Assembly (NCBI RefSeq): GCF_030271835.1
Contig: NZ_CP127389.1
Location: forward strand, 2,950,001-3,014,000
Direction: 5' to 3'
Length of the DNA: 64,000 nucleotides
From: Proteus appendicitidis
Lineage (GTDB): Bacteria; Pseudomonadota; Gammaproteobacteria; Enterobacterales; Enterobacteriaceae
In this document: positions 53,369-62,340 of the stretch, one piece after another
Layout of the letters: each line of letters starts with the position of its first letter
How positions within the stretch are numbered: position 1 is the stretch's first letter
The notes under the pieces: model-generated
What the model was told of the DNA's origin: nothing
Database searches by the model: none
What the model saw: only the letters and a program-made list of their open reading frames with translations
Translations under genes and position numbers: made by a program

Positions 53369-53405
53369 ATAAAAAACCCTGCTAATAAATTAACAGGGTA
53401 AAAAA
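53369..53405 (-). terminator. hcp-hcr terminator
   Basis: On the minus strand ACCCTGTTAATTT - loop - AGCAGGGT followed by TTTTTT, about 40 bp after the hcr stop. Confidence 0.85.
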
Positions 53406-53442
53406 GACAGGAAAATAGAAGGAAATACTGACTAAAAAGAGG

Positions 53443-54447
53443 TTAAGCTAACTCAACATCTCCTTTTAAACGACAGCTACATGCTAAAACATAACCTTGA
53501 GCTATCTCTTCAGGCGTTAATGTACTGGTGCTACTGACATCATAATCACCACTCACAATGCGAGTTTTACAGCTACCACAAACTCCCGCTCGGCAAGCCG
53601 CAAAGACAGGAACTTTATTTTCTTCCATAGCTGATAATAAAGTCACGCCAACAGGGACTTTAATTTGTGATAATGGGTGACGAATAGTCATGGTTAATTG
53701 TTCGTTTTCATCAACACAAACAGGCTCATCCCCAAAACGTTCCATAAAGATATTCTCAGCAGGCACACCAAGATTTCTTGCAAAACGTCCAGTGTCTTCC
53801 ATATAACTATTCGGGCCACAGCACATAACTGTACGACTCGCAATATCAGGTACTAATGCAGCTAATTTTTCTTGAGAAATGCGACCGCTAAATAACCCTT
53901 TATTATCAGGTAGTTTAGACATCATGATAAAATTAAGATTGTATGGATATGCATTTGCTAATTCGATCCATTCTTTCTCAAAAATAAACTGGCTTTGCTC
54001 ACGAATATTAAAAATAACCGTGATGTCTGCTCTAGGTTGATTATTTAACAACCAACGAGTCATCGACATAACAGGTGTCACACCACAACCTGCTGCCAAC
54101 ATTAAATAGCGCGCACCTTCTTTACCAGCACAAGTAAATTCACCCTGAGCATCAGATAACCAAAGATAATCACCCGGTTTTACTTGTGATGTTAACCAAC
54201 CAGAACCCACACCTTTTTCTAAACGGCGAACGGTTAAAGTGATAAATGGACTTAATCCCGGAGAAGATGAAATGGTGTAAGCACGCAGTGTTTCATCACT
54301 ATTATTGATACTCACCAGTGCAAACTGACCCGGTTTATAAGAATAAAAGTCATGATTAATTAAATTTAGCGTCCACACTTCAGGTGTTTCCTGATTAATA
54401 GAGTGAACTTGCATACGATTAGGACAAAGAGAAGTAGGCATCGTCAT
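53443..54447 (-). CDS. hcr: Hcr, NADH oxidoreductase for hybrid cluster protein
   Basis: 334 residues from MTMPTSLCPNRMQVHSI at 54447, preceded by GAAGGATC; an upstream in-frame extension overlaps the hcp stop and is not homologous. FAD/NAD(P)H reductase domains (RAYTISSSPG, AAGCGVTPVMSM) are followed by a C-terminal [2Fe-2S] ferredoxin domain CRAGVCGSCKTRIVSGD with a second Cys in VLACSC. It passes electrons from NADH to Hcp during nitrosative stress. It is the second gene of hcp-hcr. Confidence 0.93.
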   Translation of the reverse strand: MTMPTSLCPNRMQVHSINQETPEVWTLNLINHDFYSYKPGQFALVSINNSDETLRAYTISSSPGLSPFITLTVRRLEKGVGSGWLTSQVKPGDYLWLSDAQGEFTCAGKEGARYLMLAAGCGVTPVMSMTRWLLNNQPRADITVIFNIREQSQFIFEKEWIELANAYPYNLNFIMMSKLPDNKGLFSGRISQEKLAALVPDIASRTVMCCGPNSYMEDTGRFARNLGVPAENIFMERFGDEPVCVDENEQLTMTIRHPLSQIKVPVGVTLLSAMEENKVPVFAACRAGVCGSCKTRIVSGDYDVSSTSTLTPEEIAQGYVLACSCRLKGDVELA

Positions 54448-54463
54448 GGATATTGATCCTTCA

Positions 54464-54483
54464 CCGAAGCCCGCAGGCTTCGG
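54464..54483 (-). repeat. hcp-hcr intercistronic stem-loop
   Basis: CCGAAGCC - CGCA - GGCTTCGG, a perfect 8-bp GC-rich stem with a tetraloop, sits between the hcp stop and the hcr start (22 nt and 17 nt away). There is no U-run, so it is not a terminator. It probably alters mRNA processing or the hcp:hcr protein ratio. Confidence 0.7.
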
Positions 54484-54505
54484 TAATGATAATGAATTTA
54501 AAACA

Positions 54506-56158
54506 TTAAGCAGAAAGAATATCTTTAAGATCTTGTTCTGGTGTAGTAATAGAGCGCATACCAAATTTCTCATTTAGTACCGCCAGCAGATTGTCAGTTA
54601 AGAACGCAGGTGCTGTAGGACCGGTATAAATGTTTTTCACGCCTAATGAAAGCAGAGTCAATAAGATAACAATCGCTTTTTGCTCAAACCAAGAGAGAAT
54701 TAAAGACAGTGGTAAGTCATTCACACCACAACCTAATTTTTCAGCAAGGTTAACGGCTAGCATAATCGCTGAGTAAGCATCGTTACACTGACCCACATCA
54801 AGTAAGCGTGGTAAGCCTTCTAAAGTACCGAAATCCAGTTTATTGAAACGGTATTTACCACACGCCAAGGTCATAATTAAACAGTCTTGTGGAATTTCTC
54901 TTGCAAGATCGGTGTAGTAACTGCGTTCACCACGGCTACCATCACAACCACCCACTAAGAAAACATGACGTAATTTTTTCTGTGAAACTAAATCAATCAC
55001 AGTATCAGCGGCATTTAATAGTGTTTCTCGACCGAAACCAACTGTAATTAAATGCTCAATTTCATTGTATGGGAAACCTTCTAATGATTGTGCTTGTTCA
55101 ATCATTTCAGAGAAGTCATCACCAGTAATATGTTTTACACCCGGCCAGCCGACAATACTGCGAGTCCAAATACGGTCACCGTAATTACCAACATTAGGAT
55201 CGATAATACAGTTTGACGTCATTAATACAGGTCCTGGGAATTTTGCAAACTCAATTTGCTGATTCTGCCAACCGCTTCCGTAGTTACCCACTAAATGTTT
55301 ATATTTTTTAAGTTCTGGATAACCATGAGCAGGTAACATTTCACCATGAGTATAAATGTTAATTCCTTTGCCTTCAGTTTGTTCAAGTAGCATTTGCAGA
55401 TCTTTTAGGTCATGACCTGAAATTAAAATCGCTTTACCTGCAACAGGACGCACATTAACAGTAACCGGTGTGGGGTTGCCGTAAGCTTGAGTTTCGCCTT
55501 TATCAAGAATAGCCATAATGCGGAAGTTCATTTGACCAATGCCCATCGCATTTTCTAACAACTCATTCATATCAGAAGGATCAGTACCTAACCATGCCAT
55601 ATAATGGTGATATTCTGCATAAATTTCATTGTCATACTGACCTAAAACATGCGCGTGCTCCATATAAGCCGCCGCCCCTTTTAAGCCATACAGGCACAGC
55701 ATACGTAATCCATGAAGATCATCACCGATTTGCGCTTTATCTGCATTTAAAGCAAAAAGCTGAGCTTGTTTTTGTAAGCTGTCTAAATCGTTACCCGCTA
55801 ATTGAATTTCAGCTCTTGGATTAGTGACTTGAATTGCTGCATTTTTCGCTAAAGTACGAGATTTCAAACTTTCGCGGAAATAGATAGCTTCTTTCGCATA
55901 ACCAACAATGCGATCAGAATCAAAGTTGACATTAGTTAACGTAGAGAAAAAAGCACGAGGAGCAAAGCTATCTACATCATGATCAATAATACCAACGCTA
56001 CGCGCGGCTAAAGCCCACGCGGAAAGCCCTTCTAATACCGCAACGAGTAAATCTTGAAGATCAGAAGTTTCTGCTGTTTTACCACACATACCTTGCGCAT
56101 AGGCACAACCATTACCTACAGGCGTTTTCATTGTTTGTTCACATTGCACACAATACAT
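54506..56158 (-). CDS. hcp: Hcp, hybrid cluster protein (hydroxylamine/NO reductase)
   Basis: 550 residues, the E. coli length. N-terminal cysteines [18 protein letters not shown]...GMC carry the proximal cluster with the class II spacing of enteric Hcp. The hybrid-cluster ligands follow in order: [60 protein letters not shown] and [12 protein letters not shown]. It reduces nitric oxide or hydroxylamine in the cytoplasm under anaerobiosis. An NsrR-like box lies 41-64 nt upstream of the ATG. Confidence 0.96.
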   Translation of the reverse strand: MYCVQCEQTMKTPVGNGCAYAQGMCGKTAETSDLQDLLVAVLEGLSAWALAARSVGIIDHDVDSFAPRAFFSTLTNVNFDSDRIVGYAKEAIYFRESLKSRTLAKNAAIQVTNPRAEIQLAGNDLDSLQKQAQLFALNADKAQIGDDLHGLRMLCLYGLKGAAAYMEHAHVLGQYDNEIYAEYHHYMAWLGTDPSDMNELLENAMGIGQMNFRIMAILDKGETQAYGNPTPVTVNVRPVAGKAILISGHDLKDLQMLLEQTEGKGINIYTHGEMLPAHGYPELKKYKHLVGNYGSGWQNQQIEFAKFPGPVLMTSNCIIDPNVGNYGDRIWTRSIVGWPGVKHITGDDFSEMIEQAQSLEGFPYNEIEHLITVGFGRETLLNAADTVIDLVSQKKLRHVFLVGGCDGSRGERSYYTDLAREIPQDCLIMTLACGKYRFNKLDFGTLEGLPRLLDVGQCNDAYSAIMLAVNLAEKLGCGVNDLPLSLILSWFEQKAIVILLTLLSLGVKNIYTGPTAPAFLTDNLLAVLNEKFGMRSITTPEQDLKDILSA

Positions 56159-56198
56159 ATCGTATTCCTTCTAATAAAAGATAACGCTTTATTTTTAT

Positions 56199-56222
56199 AA
56201 GTTGCATTCCATATGCAACATA
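56199..56222 (-). promoter_or_regulatory. NsrR-like operator upstream of hcp
   Basis: GTTGCAT - TCCAT - ATGCAAC (56201-56219) with AA/TA flanks fits the 11-1-11 geometry of the NsrR site (consensus arms AAGATGYATTT/AAATRCATCTT), with A-to-T substitutions in the arms. Its position before hcp-hcr agrees with NsrR control of hcp in enterics. Strength is inferred. Confidence 0.75.
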
Positions 56223-56651
56223 AGAATACGCCATTTTTATAAGAGCGAAAGTGCAACATTGAACAATTTAAATGTTGTTTGATCTAACGCAATTTCTAGC
56301 AAATCTTTTAATATCCCTTTTTTTATCCTTTGATTTCGCTTAAGCCGCAAAAATTTTTTCTAAAAAAGAGAGTTTTATTGCATTACATCGATGATGACTA
56401 AATAAGAAGGAATATTTAAGGATTATTGATGGTTGTTTTTTGTTTAATCATATAAAGACTGAGAGATGAAACGATTAAATTCATCAATTTTTGTTAAGTC
56501 AGTAATATTCATTACTATTTTTTATAGTTAATATCACCTATTGCATCAATAGCTAATCAAATTATTTCAATTGATATATGTTATTAGCACGAGTATTACG
56601 AAATGAAACTATACATTTGAAAGGTGCTCCCCCCTACATTGGAGATTAAAA
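56223..56651. other. hcp-aldehyde dehydrogenase divergent intergenic region
   Basis: About 430 bp. Besides the NsrR-like box it holds an inverted repeat CAACATT - 10 nt - AATGTTG (56254-56277), which may bind a second regulator; a TTGAAC..TTTAAA core inside it is only a poor FNR-box match. The rest is AT-rich with no ORF or RNA gene seen. Confidence 0.5.
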
Positions 56652-58133
56652 ATGATTAAACTAAATAATGTTCCATCAGAATTTCGCCCTCTAGAAAGCT
56701 ACAAAATGTTAATTGGAGGAGAATGGGTATCTAGCACATCACAAAAAACGACCAAAACCTATAGCCCAGCTACTGGTGAATTATTAAGTGAGTACCAATC
56801 GGGTAGTGCGGAAGATGTTGAACGCGCAGTGAGCGCTGCACGTAATGCATTCAAAACATGGAGTAAAACGTCACCAGCTGAGCGTCAAGCCCTCTTATTA
56901 AAAATCGCAGATCGCTTAGAGCAAGAACAAGAACGCTTTGCTTGGATTGAATCACTCGATAACGGTAAACCACTCAATGAGTCGAAAAACATAGATTTAC
57001 CTGCCTCTATTGACCATTTTCGATATTTTGCAGGCGTGATACGCTCTCATACCGATGAAAGTGCCGTCCTAGACGAAAATACCATTAGCCTTGTTATTCG
57101 CGAACCTATTGGTGTTGTGGGTCAAATTATTCCATGGAACTTCCCATTATTAATGGCAGCATGGAAATTAGCACCCGCGATTGCGGCTGGTGATACAGTA
57201 GTTATTAATCCAGCAACACTGACTTCCCTTTCATTATTAGAGCTAGGTCGTATTTTAAATGAAATATTACCAGCGGGTGTGATTAATATTGTTACGGGAC
57301 GCGGATCTGTTGTAGGACAAGCTATTTTAGAGCACGAAGATATTGATAAACTTGCTTTTACAGGTTCAACCAATGTGGGTTATACCGTAGCAGAAGCAGC
57401 CGCGAAAAAAATGGTTCCAGCAACATTGGAATTAGGCGGTAAATCAGCCAATATCGTGTTCCCTGATGCAAATATGAAAAAAGCAGTCAAATATTCAGCA
57501 TTAGCAATTTTGATGAACCAAGGACAAGCTTGTGAATCAGGTTCACGTTTGTTCTTACATAAAGATATTCATGATGAATTTTTGAAAGCATTAAAAACTG
57601 AATTTGAGAGTATTCGTGTCGGTGACCCACTTGATCCGAATACGCAAATGGGTACACAAGTTAGTCAAGATCAAATGGATACCATCTTAGGCTATGTTGA
57701 ACTCGCTAAAAAAGAAGGTGCAACAGTATTAACAGGTGGTGAACGTATCACTGGTGAAGGTTATGATGATGGTTTCTTTGTTCGCCCTACTATCATTATC
57801 AATGCCACAAACCAAATGCGTGTTGCCCGTGAAGAAATTTTTGGACCTGTATTGTGTGTTATTCCATTCGATAATGAAGATGAAGTGATCGAAATGGCGA
57901 ATGACTCTGAATATGGTCTTGGTGGTGGTGTTTGGACTCAAGATATTAACCGTGCTTTACGTGTTGCAAAAGCAGTAAGAACCGGTCGTATGTGGGTTAA
58001 CACTTATCACGAACTCCCAGCTCACGCTCCATTTGGGGGTTACAAGAAATCAGGTTTAGGACGTGAAACACATAAAATGATGTTAGATGCTTATAGCCAA
58101 GTAAAAAATATCTTCATCAGTATGAAAGAATAA
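56652..58133 (+). CDS. Aldehyde dehydrogenase family protein
   Basis: 493 residues, ALDH superfamily, an NAD(P)-dependent oxidiser of aldehydes to acids. Catalytic C294 (GQACESGSRLF), E260 (TLELGGKSANIVF) and the PWNFPLLMA oxyanion Asn are present. The coenzyme-binding lysine of the usual KPA motif is replaced by N186 (VINPATLTS). FGGYKKSGLGRE is the usual C-terminal loop. GGAG lies 7 nt before the ATG. It is not part of a recognisable pathway; hcp is divergent upstream. Substrate unknown; it resembles AldB/ExaC-type enzymes in length. Confidence 0.88.
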   Translation: MIKLNNVPSEFRPLESYKMLIGGEWVSSTSQKTTKTYSPATGELLSEYQSGSAEDVERAVSAARNAFKTWSKTSPAERQALLLKIADRLEQEQERFAWIESLDNGKPLNESKNIDLPASIDHFRYFAGVIRSHTDESAVLDENTISLVIREPIGVVGQIIPWNFPLLMAAWKLAPAIAAGDTVVINPATLTSLSLLELGRILNEILPAGVINIVTGRGSVVGQAILEHEDIDKLAFTGSTNVGYTVAEAAAKKMVPATLELGGKSANIVFPDANMKKAVKYSALAILMNQGQACESGSRLFLHKDIHDEFLKALKTEFESIRVGDPLDPNTQMGTQVSQDQMDTILGYVELAKKEGATVLTGGERITGEGYDDGFFVRPTIIINATNQMRVAREEIFGPVLCVIPFDNEDEVIEMANDSEYGLGGGVWTQDINRALRVAKAVRTGRMWVNTYHELPAHAPFGGYKKSGLGRETHKMMLDAYSQVKNIFISMKE

Positions 58134-58187
58134 GATTTTCTCTCTTTTCTAAATTCTTATAAATATAATATCTATACTCATCTCTTC

Positions 58188-58213
58188 GCCTTCTCCCCAG
58201 AAGGCTTTTTATT
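58188..58213 (+). terminator. Terminator of the aldehyde dehydrogenase gene
   Basis: GCCTTCT - CCCC - AGAAGGC followed by TTTTTATT on the plus strand, about 55 bp after the stop. Confidence 0.88.
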
Positions 58214-58246
58214 ATCTATCATTTCTCACACCTCAAGTTATTACCA

Positions 58247-58290
58247 TAAAAAAACCGCATCCTTATCACGATAAAGCATGCGGTTTTATG
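58247..58290 (-). terminator. Terminator of the AgcS-family symporter gene
   Basis: On the minus strand AAAACCGCATGCTTTATC - GTGATA - AGGATGCGG followed by TTTTTTT: a long, slightly imperfect stem about 30 bp after the symporter stop. Confidence 0.85.
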
Positions 58291-58320
58291 TTGTGTTATT
58301 AGCCAATAAGTAAGAACGAG

Positions 58321-59721
58321 TTACTCTGCTTCGGCTTCTTTTTTGCTCACTGAGTGAGTTTCTTTATCTAATTCAATATTATCAGCGTTAACATCTTTTA
58401 TATGATCTCGTGTTAAGCGATAAACAACAGGGCTTAATAAAGCTAGTGCAATTAAGTTAGGGATCGCCATCATTGCATTGAGTGTATCGGCCAATAACCA
58501 CACAAATTCTAATGATTGTGTTGCCCCAACCGGTAACGCAATCAGCCAAGCAATACGAAATGGCATAATAGCTTTAGGTCCAAACAGGTATTGCACACAT
58601 TTTTCACCGTAAAAACTCCAGCCTAAAATCGTGGTAAATGCAAAAATAGCTAATGCAATTGCCACAATATAGTTACCCCCGGGAATAGCGACAGAGAATG
58701 ATGCAGCGGTTAATGTTGCGCCACTTTGCCCTGTTAACCATTGCCCTGTGATAACAATAGTTAATCCTGTAACAGAGCAGACAATGATGGTATCAATAAA
58801 AGTTCCCAACATCGCAATTAAACCTTGGCGAACAGGATTTTGTGTTTTTGCCGTCGCATGGGCTATAGGCGCACTACCCAATCCCGCTTCATTGGAGAAA
58901 ACACCACGCGCAACACCAAAACGGATCGCAGCCCAAACAGCAGCACCAGCAAAACCACCTTGCGCAGCAACGGGTGTAAATGCAGATTTAACAATAAGGA
59001 TAATCGCATCAGGGATAGCCGTTACATTCAGCGCTAAAACAACAACACCTGCACCAAAATAGCCAACGGTCATAATAGGAACTAATTTACCGGCAACATC
59101 AGCAATACGCTTAATGCCGCCAATGAGTACAGCACCGACTAAAACAACCAACACAATAGCGGTGATTGTCGTCGAAACACCAAAGTTACTTTCTAGTACA
59201 TCAGCTACAGAGTTTGCTTGTACTGTATTACCAATACCAAAACCCGCGAAACTACCAAAAATAGCAAAAACAGTACCTAACCAAACCCAATTTTTACCTA
59301 AGCCATTTTTGATGTAATACATGGGTCCACCGACATAGTTTCCATATTTATCAACTTCACGGAAACGTACAGCAAGCACCGCTTCTGAATATTTGGTTGC
59401 CATTCCCACTAATGCGGTCATCCACATCCAGAACAATGCACCGGGTCCTCCTAAGACGACAGCCGTTGCAACACCCGCAATATTACCGGTTCCGATAGTG
59501 GCAGATAGTGCAGTCATTAACGCATTGAAGGGTGATATCTGACCTTCGCCTCTTTGATCATTTTTTTCAAATAAAAGCTTAAACCCTGTACCTAATTTCC
59601 TAATAGGTAAAAAACCAAGTCGAAACTGCATAAAAAGACCGATACCGAGAATACCGACAAGCATCGGAACTCCCCATACCACGCCATTTATAGCGCTTAA
59701 TATATTTGTGATGAAATCCAT
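58321..59721 (-). CDS. Alanine/glycine:cation symporter family protein (AgcS)
   Basis: 466 residues, about ten to eleven membrane segments. AgcS (amino acid-cation symporter) signatures are FNALMTALSATIGTGNIAGVATAVVLGGPGALFWMW, FREVDKYGNYVGGPMYYI and GVFSNEAGLGSAPIAHA. It should import alanine or glycine with Na+ or H+. The C-terminal tail is charged (KEEAEAE-like). No gene symbol is given, because several paralogues share this sequence class. Confidence 0.92.
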   Translation of the reverse strand: MDFITNILSAINGVVWGVPMLVGILGIGLFMQFRLGFLPIRKLGTGFKLLFEKNDQRGEGQISPFNALMTALSATIGTGNIAGVATAVVLGGPGALFWMWMTALVGMATKYSEAVLAVRFREVDKYGNYVGGPMYYIKNGLGKNWVWLGTVFAIFGSFAGFGIGNTVQANSVADVLESNFGVSTTITAIVLVVLVGAVLIGGIKRIADVAGKLVPIMTVGYFGAGVVVLALNVTAIPDAIILIVKSAFTPVAAQGGFAGAAVWAAIRFGVARGVFSNEAGLGSAPIAHATAKTQNPVRQGLIAMLGTFIDTIIVCSVTGLTIVITGQWLTGQSGATLTAASFSVAIPGGNYIVAIALAIFAFTTILGWSFYGEKCVQYLFGPKAIMPFRIAWLIALPVGATQSLEFVWLLADTLNAMMAIPNLIALALLSPVVYRLTRDHIKDVNADNIELDKETHSVSKKEAEAE

Positions 59722-59915
59722 AATTTACCCTTTCTTGTCTCAATGTTATTCAAATGTGTATTTTTTGTTATCAATTACACTAAAGATGAAAAAGGGAAAA
59801 TATGCTAGAAAAAAAACGACGAATTTTAAAATTGACTGAGTTATGTGAGAAATATCACTTCATTATTAAATTAAGCTATCATTAGGTTCATCGTTACAAT
59901 ACTTCAATCAAAGTT

Positions 59916-61337
59916 ATGCATAATCATAAATCAGCACAAAACATCCAAAATGAACGACGTTTTAATCTGTTCAGAAAAGCGCAAGAAACCAACCTTGCAC
60001 CACTAAAAATCCTACTACTATCCGCTATAGTCGGCTCTCTAGCTGGATTAGTGGGTGTTTTATTTGAAAAAAGTGTTAGTTGGGTGATTCATTTTCGACA
60101 AGAAGAACTTATTAAAATCTTTACTAACCCTTATATTCTAGCGATCACCACATTACTTTTTTCCTCTATTCTGGCAATGCTGGGATATTATTTAGTCAAA
60201 AAATTCTCACCCGAGTCGGGGGGATCTGGAATACCTGAAATTGAAGGTGCCATGATAGATATTCGCCCTGTTCGTTGGTGGCGAGTATTACCCGTAAAAT
60301 TTATTGCCAGTATTGGCACTTTAGGCTCTGGTATGGTGTTAGGGCGAGAAGGCCCCACGGTTCAATTGGGCGCCAATATAGGTCAGCTCGTAAATGATAT
60401 TTCTCGAGTAAAAGATAAAGAGTCACGCCATACTCTATTAGCTACAGGAGCCGCAGCAGGCTTAACCGCTGCTTTTAATGCACCTCTGGCGGGTATTTTA
60501 TTTATTATTGAGGAGATGCGACCTCAATTTAAATACAGTCTTATTTCAATTAAAGCCGTCTTTATTGGCGTTATTATGTCTTGCATTGTTTTTCGCCTAT
60601 TTAATGGTGAAGGCGGTATTATTCATATTGGTAAATTTTCATCCGCACCGCTCAATACGCTCTGGCTATATTTAGTGTTGGGTATGTTATTTGGTATTAT
60701 TGGCGTTATATTCAGTAAATTACTGTTCTATGTCCAAACTCAATTTCAGCATTTCTATCAAGATAAAACATCACGCTTTGTTTTAGCTGGTGGCATCATC
60801 GGTGGGCTTTGTGGCTTATTAGCATTAATTATTCCTGAAATAACTGGCGGTGGATTTAGTATTATTCCTGCGCTTAGCACAGGACAATATTCTCTGATTG
60901 CGCTACTACTTTTCTTTGTTTTACGAACCATCACATCCATTATCAGTTTTGCCTCTGGTGCTCCTGGCGGTATATTTGCCCCCACTCTAGCACTAGGTAC
61001 TCTATTTGGTAGTGCATTCGGATTAACTGCAACCTTACTTTTCCCTGATTATCAAATTCAAATTGGTACATTTGCTATTGCGGGAATGGGCGCTTTATTT
61101 GCGGCAACGGTAAGAGCGCCTCTAACAGGGATCGTCCTCGTATTAGAAATGACCGATAATTATCAACTTATCCTGCCGATGATTATTACCTGTTTAGGTG
61201 CAACGATGTTGGCACAGCTATTAGGTGGTCGCCCAATTTATACAGTTTTATTAGAACGCATATTACAAAAGTCTGAAGAAAAGGAACCAACAGACCAAGC
61301 CCTCGATATTAAGGGTGATAAATCACCACAACAATAA
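59916..61337 (+). CDS. clcA: ClcA, H+/Cl- exchange transporter
   Basis: 473 residues, exactly the E. coli length. CLC motifs [17 protein letters not shown] and [14 protein letters not shown] are intact. The gating glutamate is E145 (E. coli E148) and the proton glutamate E200 in FIIEEMRPQ (E. coli E203), so it is an exchanger rather than a channel. It helps extreme acid resistance. It starts with [14 protein letters not shown]; no strong ribosome-binding site is visible (CAAAGTT). Confidence 0.95.
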   Translation: MHNHKSAQNIQNERRFNLFRKAQETNLAPLKILLLSAIVGSLAGLVGVLFEKSVSWVIHFRQEELIKIFTNPYILAITTLLFSSILAMLGYYLVKKFSPESGGSGIPEIEGAMIDIRPVRWWRVLPVKFIASIGTLGSGMVLGREGPTVQLGANIGQLVNDISRVKDKESRHTLLATGAAAGLTAAFNAPLAGILFIIEEMRPQFKYSLISIKAVFIGVIMSCIVFRLFNGEGGIIHIGKFSSAPLNTLWLYLVLGMLFGIIGVIFSKLLFYVQTQFQHFYQDKTSRFVLAGGIIGGLCGLLALIIPEITGGGFSIIPALSTGQYSLIALLLFFVLRTITSIISFASGAPGGIFAPTLALGTLFGSAFGLTATLLFPDYQIQIGTFAIAGMGALFAATVRAPLTGIVLVLEMTDNYQLILPMIITCLGATMLAQLLGGRPIYTVLLERILQKSEEKEPTDQALDIKGDKSPQQ

Positions 61338-61355
61338 AACTCACTTAAACAGATA

Positions 61356-61390
61356 AAAAAATACCCCAATTATTTGGGGTATTTAAAAAA
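61356..61390. terminator. Bidirectional terminator between clcA and tehB
   Basis: AAAATACCCCAA - TTA - TTTGGGGTATTTAAAAAA in the convergent gap; usable on both strands. Confidence 0.85.
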
Positions 61391-61407
61391 GGGAGGATAG
61401 TTCTTAA

Positions 61408-62262
61408 CTATTTTTTGCGTGCGATTAAAGTAGCAAAATTTAAGGCGATACGATTGCCATTTGCATCTGTTTTATGTAGATGCCCTGGGTTCTCATTATA
61501 TTTAATAATTTCCCAGTCTTTATAATAATCAGCTAATTCGTTTGGATGTAAAAAGGTTTTAAATGGAATTTCAGCAGGATCACTATTTGGCGTTTCAACA
61601 GGGCAAACAATCACATTAATACCGTTAGGGTTGGTACATTCCTGCATATTTTTAATAATACTTTCAATACGTTCCCGTTGGCAGAACATCAATACAACGG
61701 TTGAAATAATGATATCGTATTTTTCAGTCAGTGAAGCTTTATTAATATCATATAAACCACTTTTTACCGCTAATCCTGTTTTGGCTTTAACTGTTTCAAT
61801 GGCATCAATATGTGAAGCGTTAATATCTAACGCTGTCACATCATAACCTTGAGACGCTAAATAGAAACTATTTCGACCACGACCAGCACCTAAATCTAAC
61901 ACCTTACAAGACTGAGTAAACGTTGCCATATAGCGTACTTCAGAATGCGGTAATGATAAGTCGTTTTCTTTAAATAACTTATCTTCTGGGGCGCATAAAA
62001 AAGAGAGCTGACAACGTACATCATCACTTGCTTTATCTATTTTATGCCACTGTTGAGGTTGAATTAAAGGTGGCTGCTCCTCTGTATTACACTCAACTGA
62101 AATTTGTGAACCATCATCATTAAAAACAACAAATGTCATATTACCTTGTAGTATCCGCATTTGGGCATAAGTGCCTTCCTTTGTATTGTGGCGTTCTAAG
62201 AACGCCAAAGGAATGGATGTACGAGTCCACTCTGGCATTTTTTTATAACTTACAAGTTCCAT
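61408..62262 (-). CDS. tehB: TehB, SAM-dependent tellurite methyltransferase with N-terminal cupin-like domain
   Basis: 284 residues, the long Haemophilus-type TehB. The N-terminal ~85 residues (ERHNTKEGTYAQMRILQGNMTFVVF...PLIQPQQWHKI) form the DUF1971/TehB-N domain that E. coli TehB (197 residues) lacks. The SAM fold follows with VLDLGAGRGRNSFYLASQGYDVTALDIN (about 120-148). It methylates tellurite or selenite. No tehA is adjacent. An apparently perfect NsrR site lies 15 bp before the ATG, as reported for the E. coli tehAB promoter. Confidence 0.9.
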   Translation of the reverse strand: MELVSYKKMPEWTRTSIPLAFLERHNTKEGTYAQMRILQGNMTFVVFNDDGSQISVECNTEEQPPLIQPQQWHKIDKASDDVRCQLSFLCAPEDKLFKENDLSLPHSEVRYMATFTQSCKVLDLGAGRGRNSFYLASQGYDVTALDINASHIDAIETVKAKTGLAVKSGLYDINKASLTEKYDIIISTVVLMFCQRERIESIIKNMQECTNPNGINVIVCPVETPNSDPAEIPFKTFLHPNELADYYKDWEIIKYNENPGHLHKTDANGNRIALNFATLIARKK

Positions 62263-62277
62263 AATTCAACCTCGCTT

Positions 62278-62300
62278 AAGATGTATTTTAAATACATCTT
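62278..62300 (-). promoter_or_regulatory. Perfect NsrR site upstream of tehB
   Basis: A 23-bp palindrome: arm AAGATGTATTT, centre T, arm AAATACATCTT. It matches the NsrR 11-1-11 consensus (AAGATGYATTT N AAATRCATCTT) at every position. It lies 16-38 bp upstream of the tehB ATG, where repressor binding would block transcription. NsrR is an [Fe-S] sensor of nitric oxide. Confidence 0.9.
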
Positions 62301-62303
62301 ATG

Positions 62304-62322
62304 GCAATCATTATCATTCGTA
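62304..62322 (-). promoter_or_regulatory. Possible Fur box near tehB
   Basis: On the minus strand GAATGATAATGATTGCCAT resembles the Fur 7-1-7 pattern TGATAAT-N-ATTATCA (first arm exact, second arm TGATTGCCA imperfect). It is adjacent to the NsrR site. Weak evidence. Confidence 0.35.
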
Positions 62323-62340
62323 AAGAAGGTTTTATCAAAA

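Noticed and set aside
59114..59317. Plus-strand frames opposite the AgcS symporter
   Set aside because: Low-complexity Pro/Thr/Lys translation typical of the complement of a membrane-protein gene.
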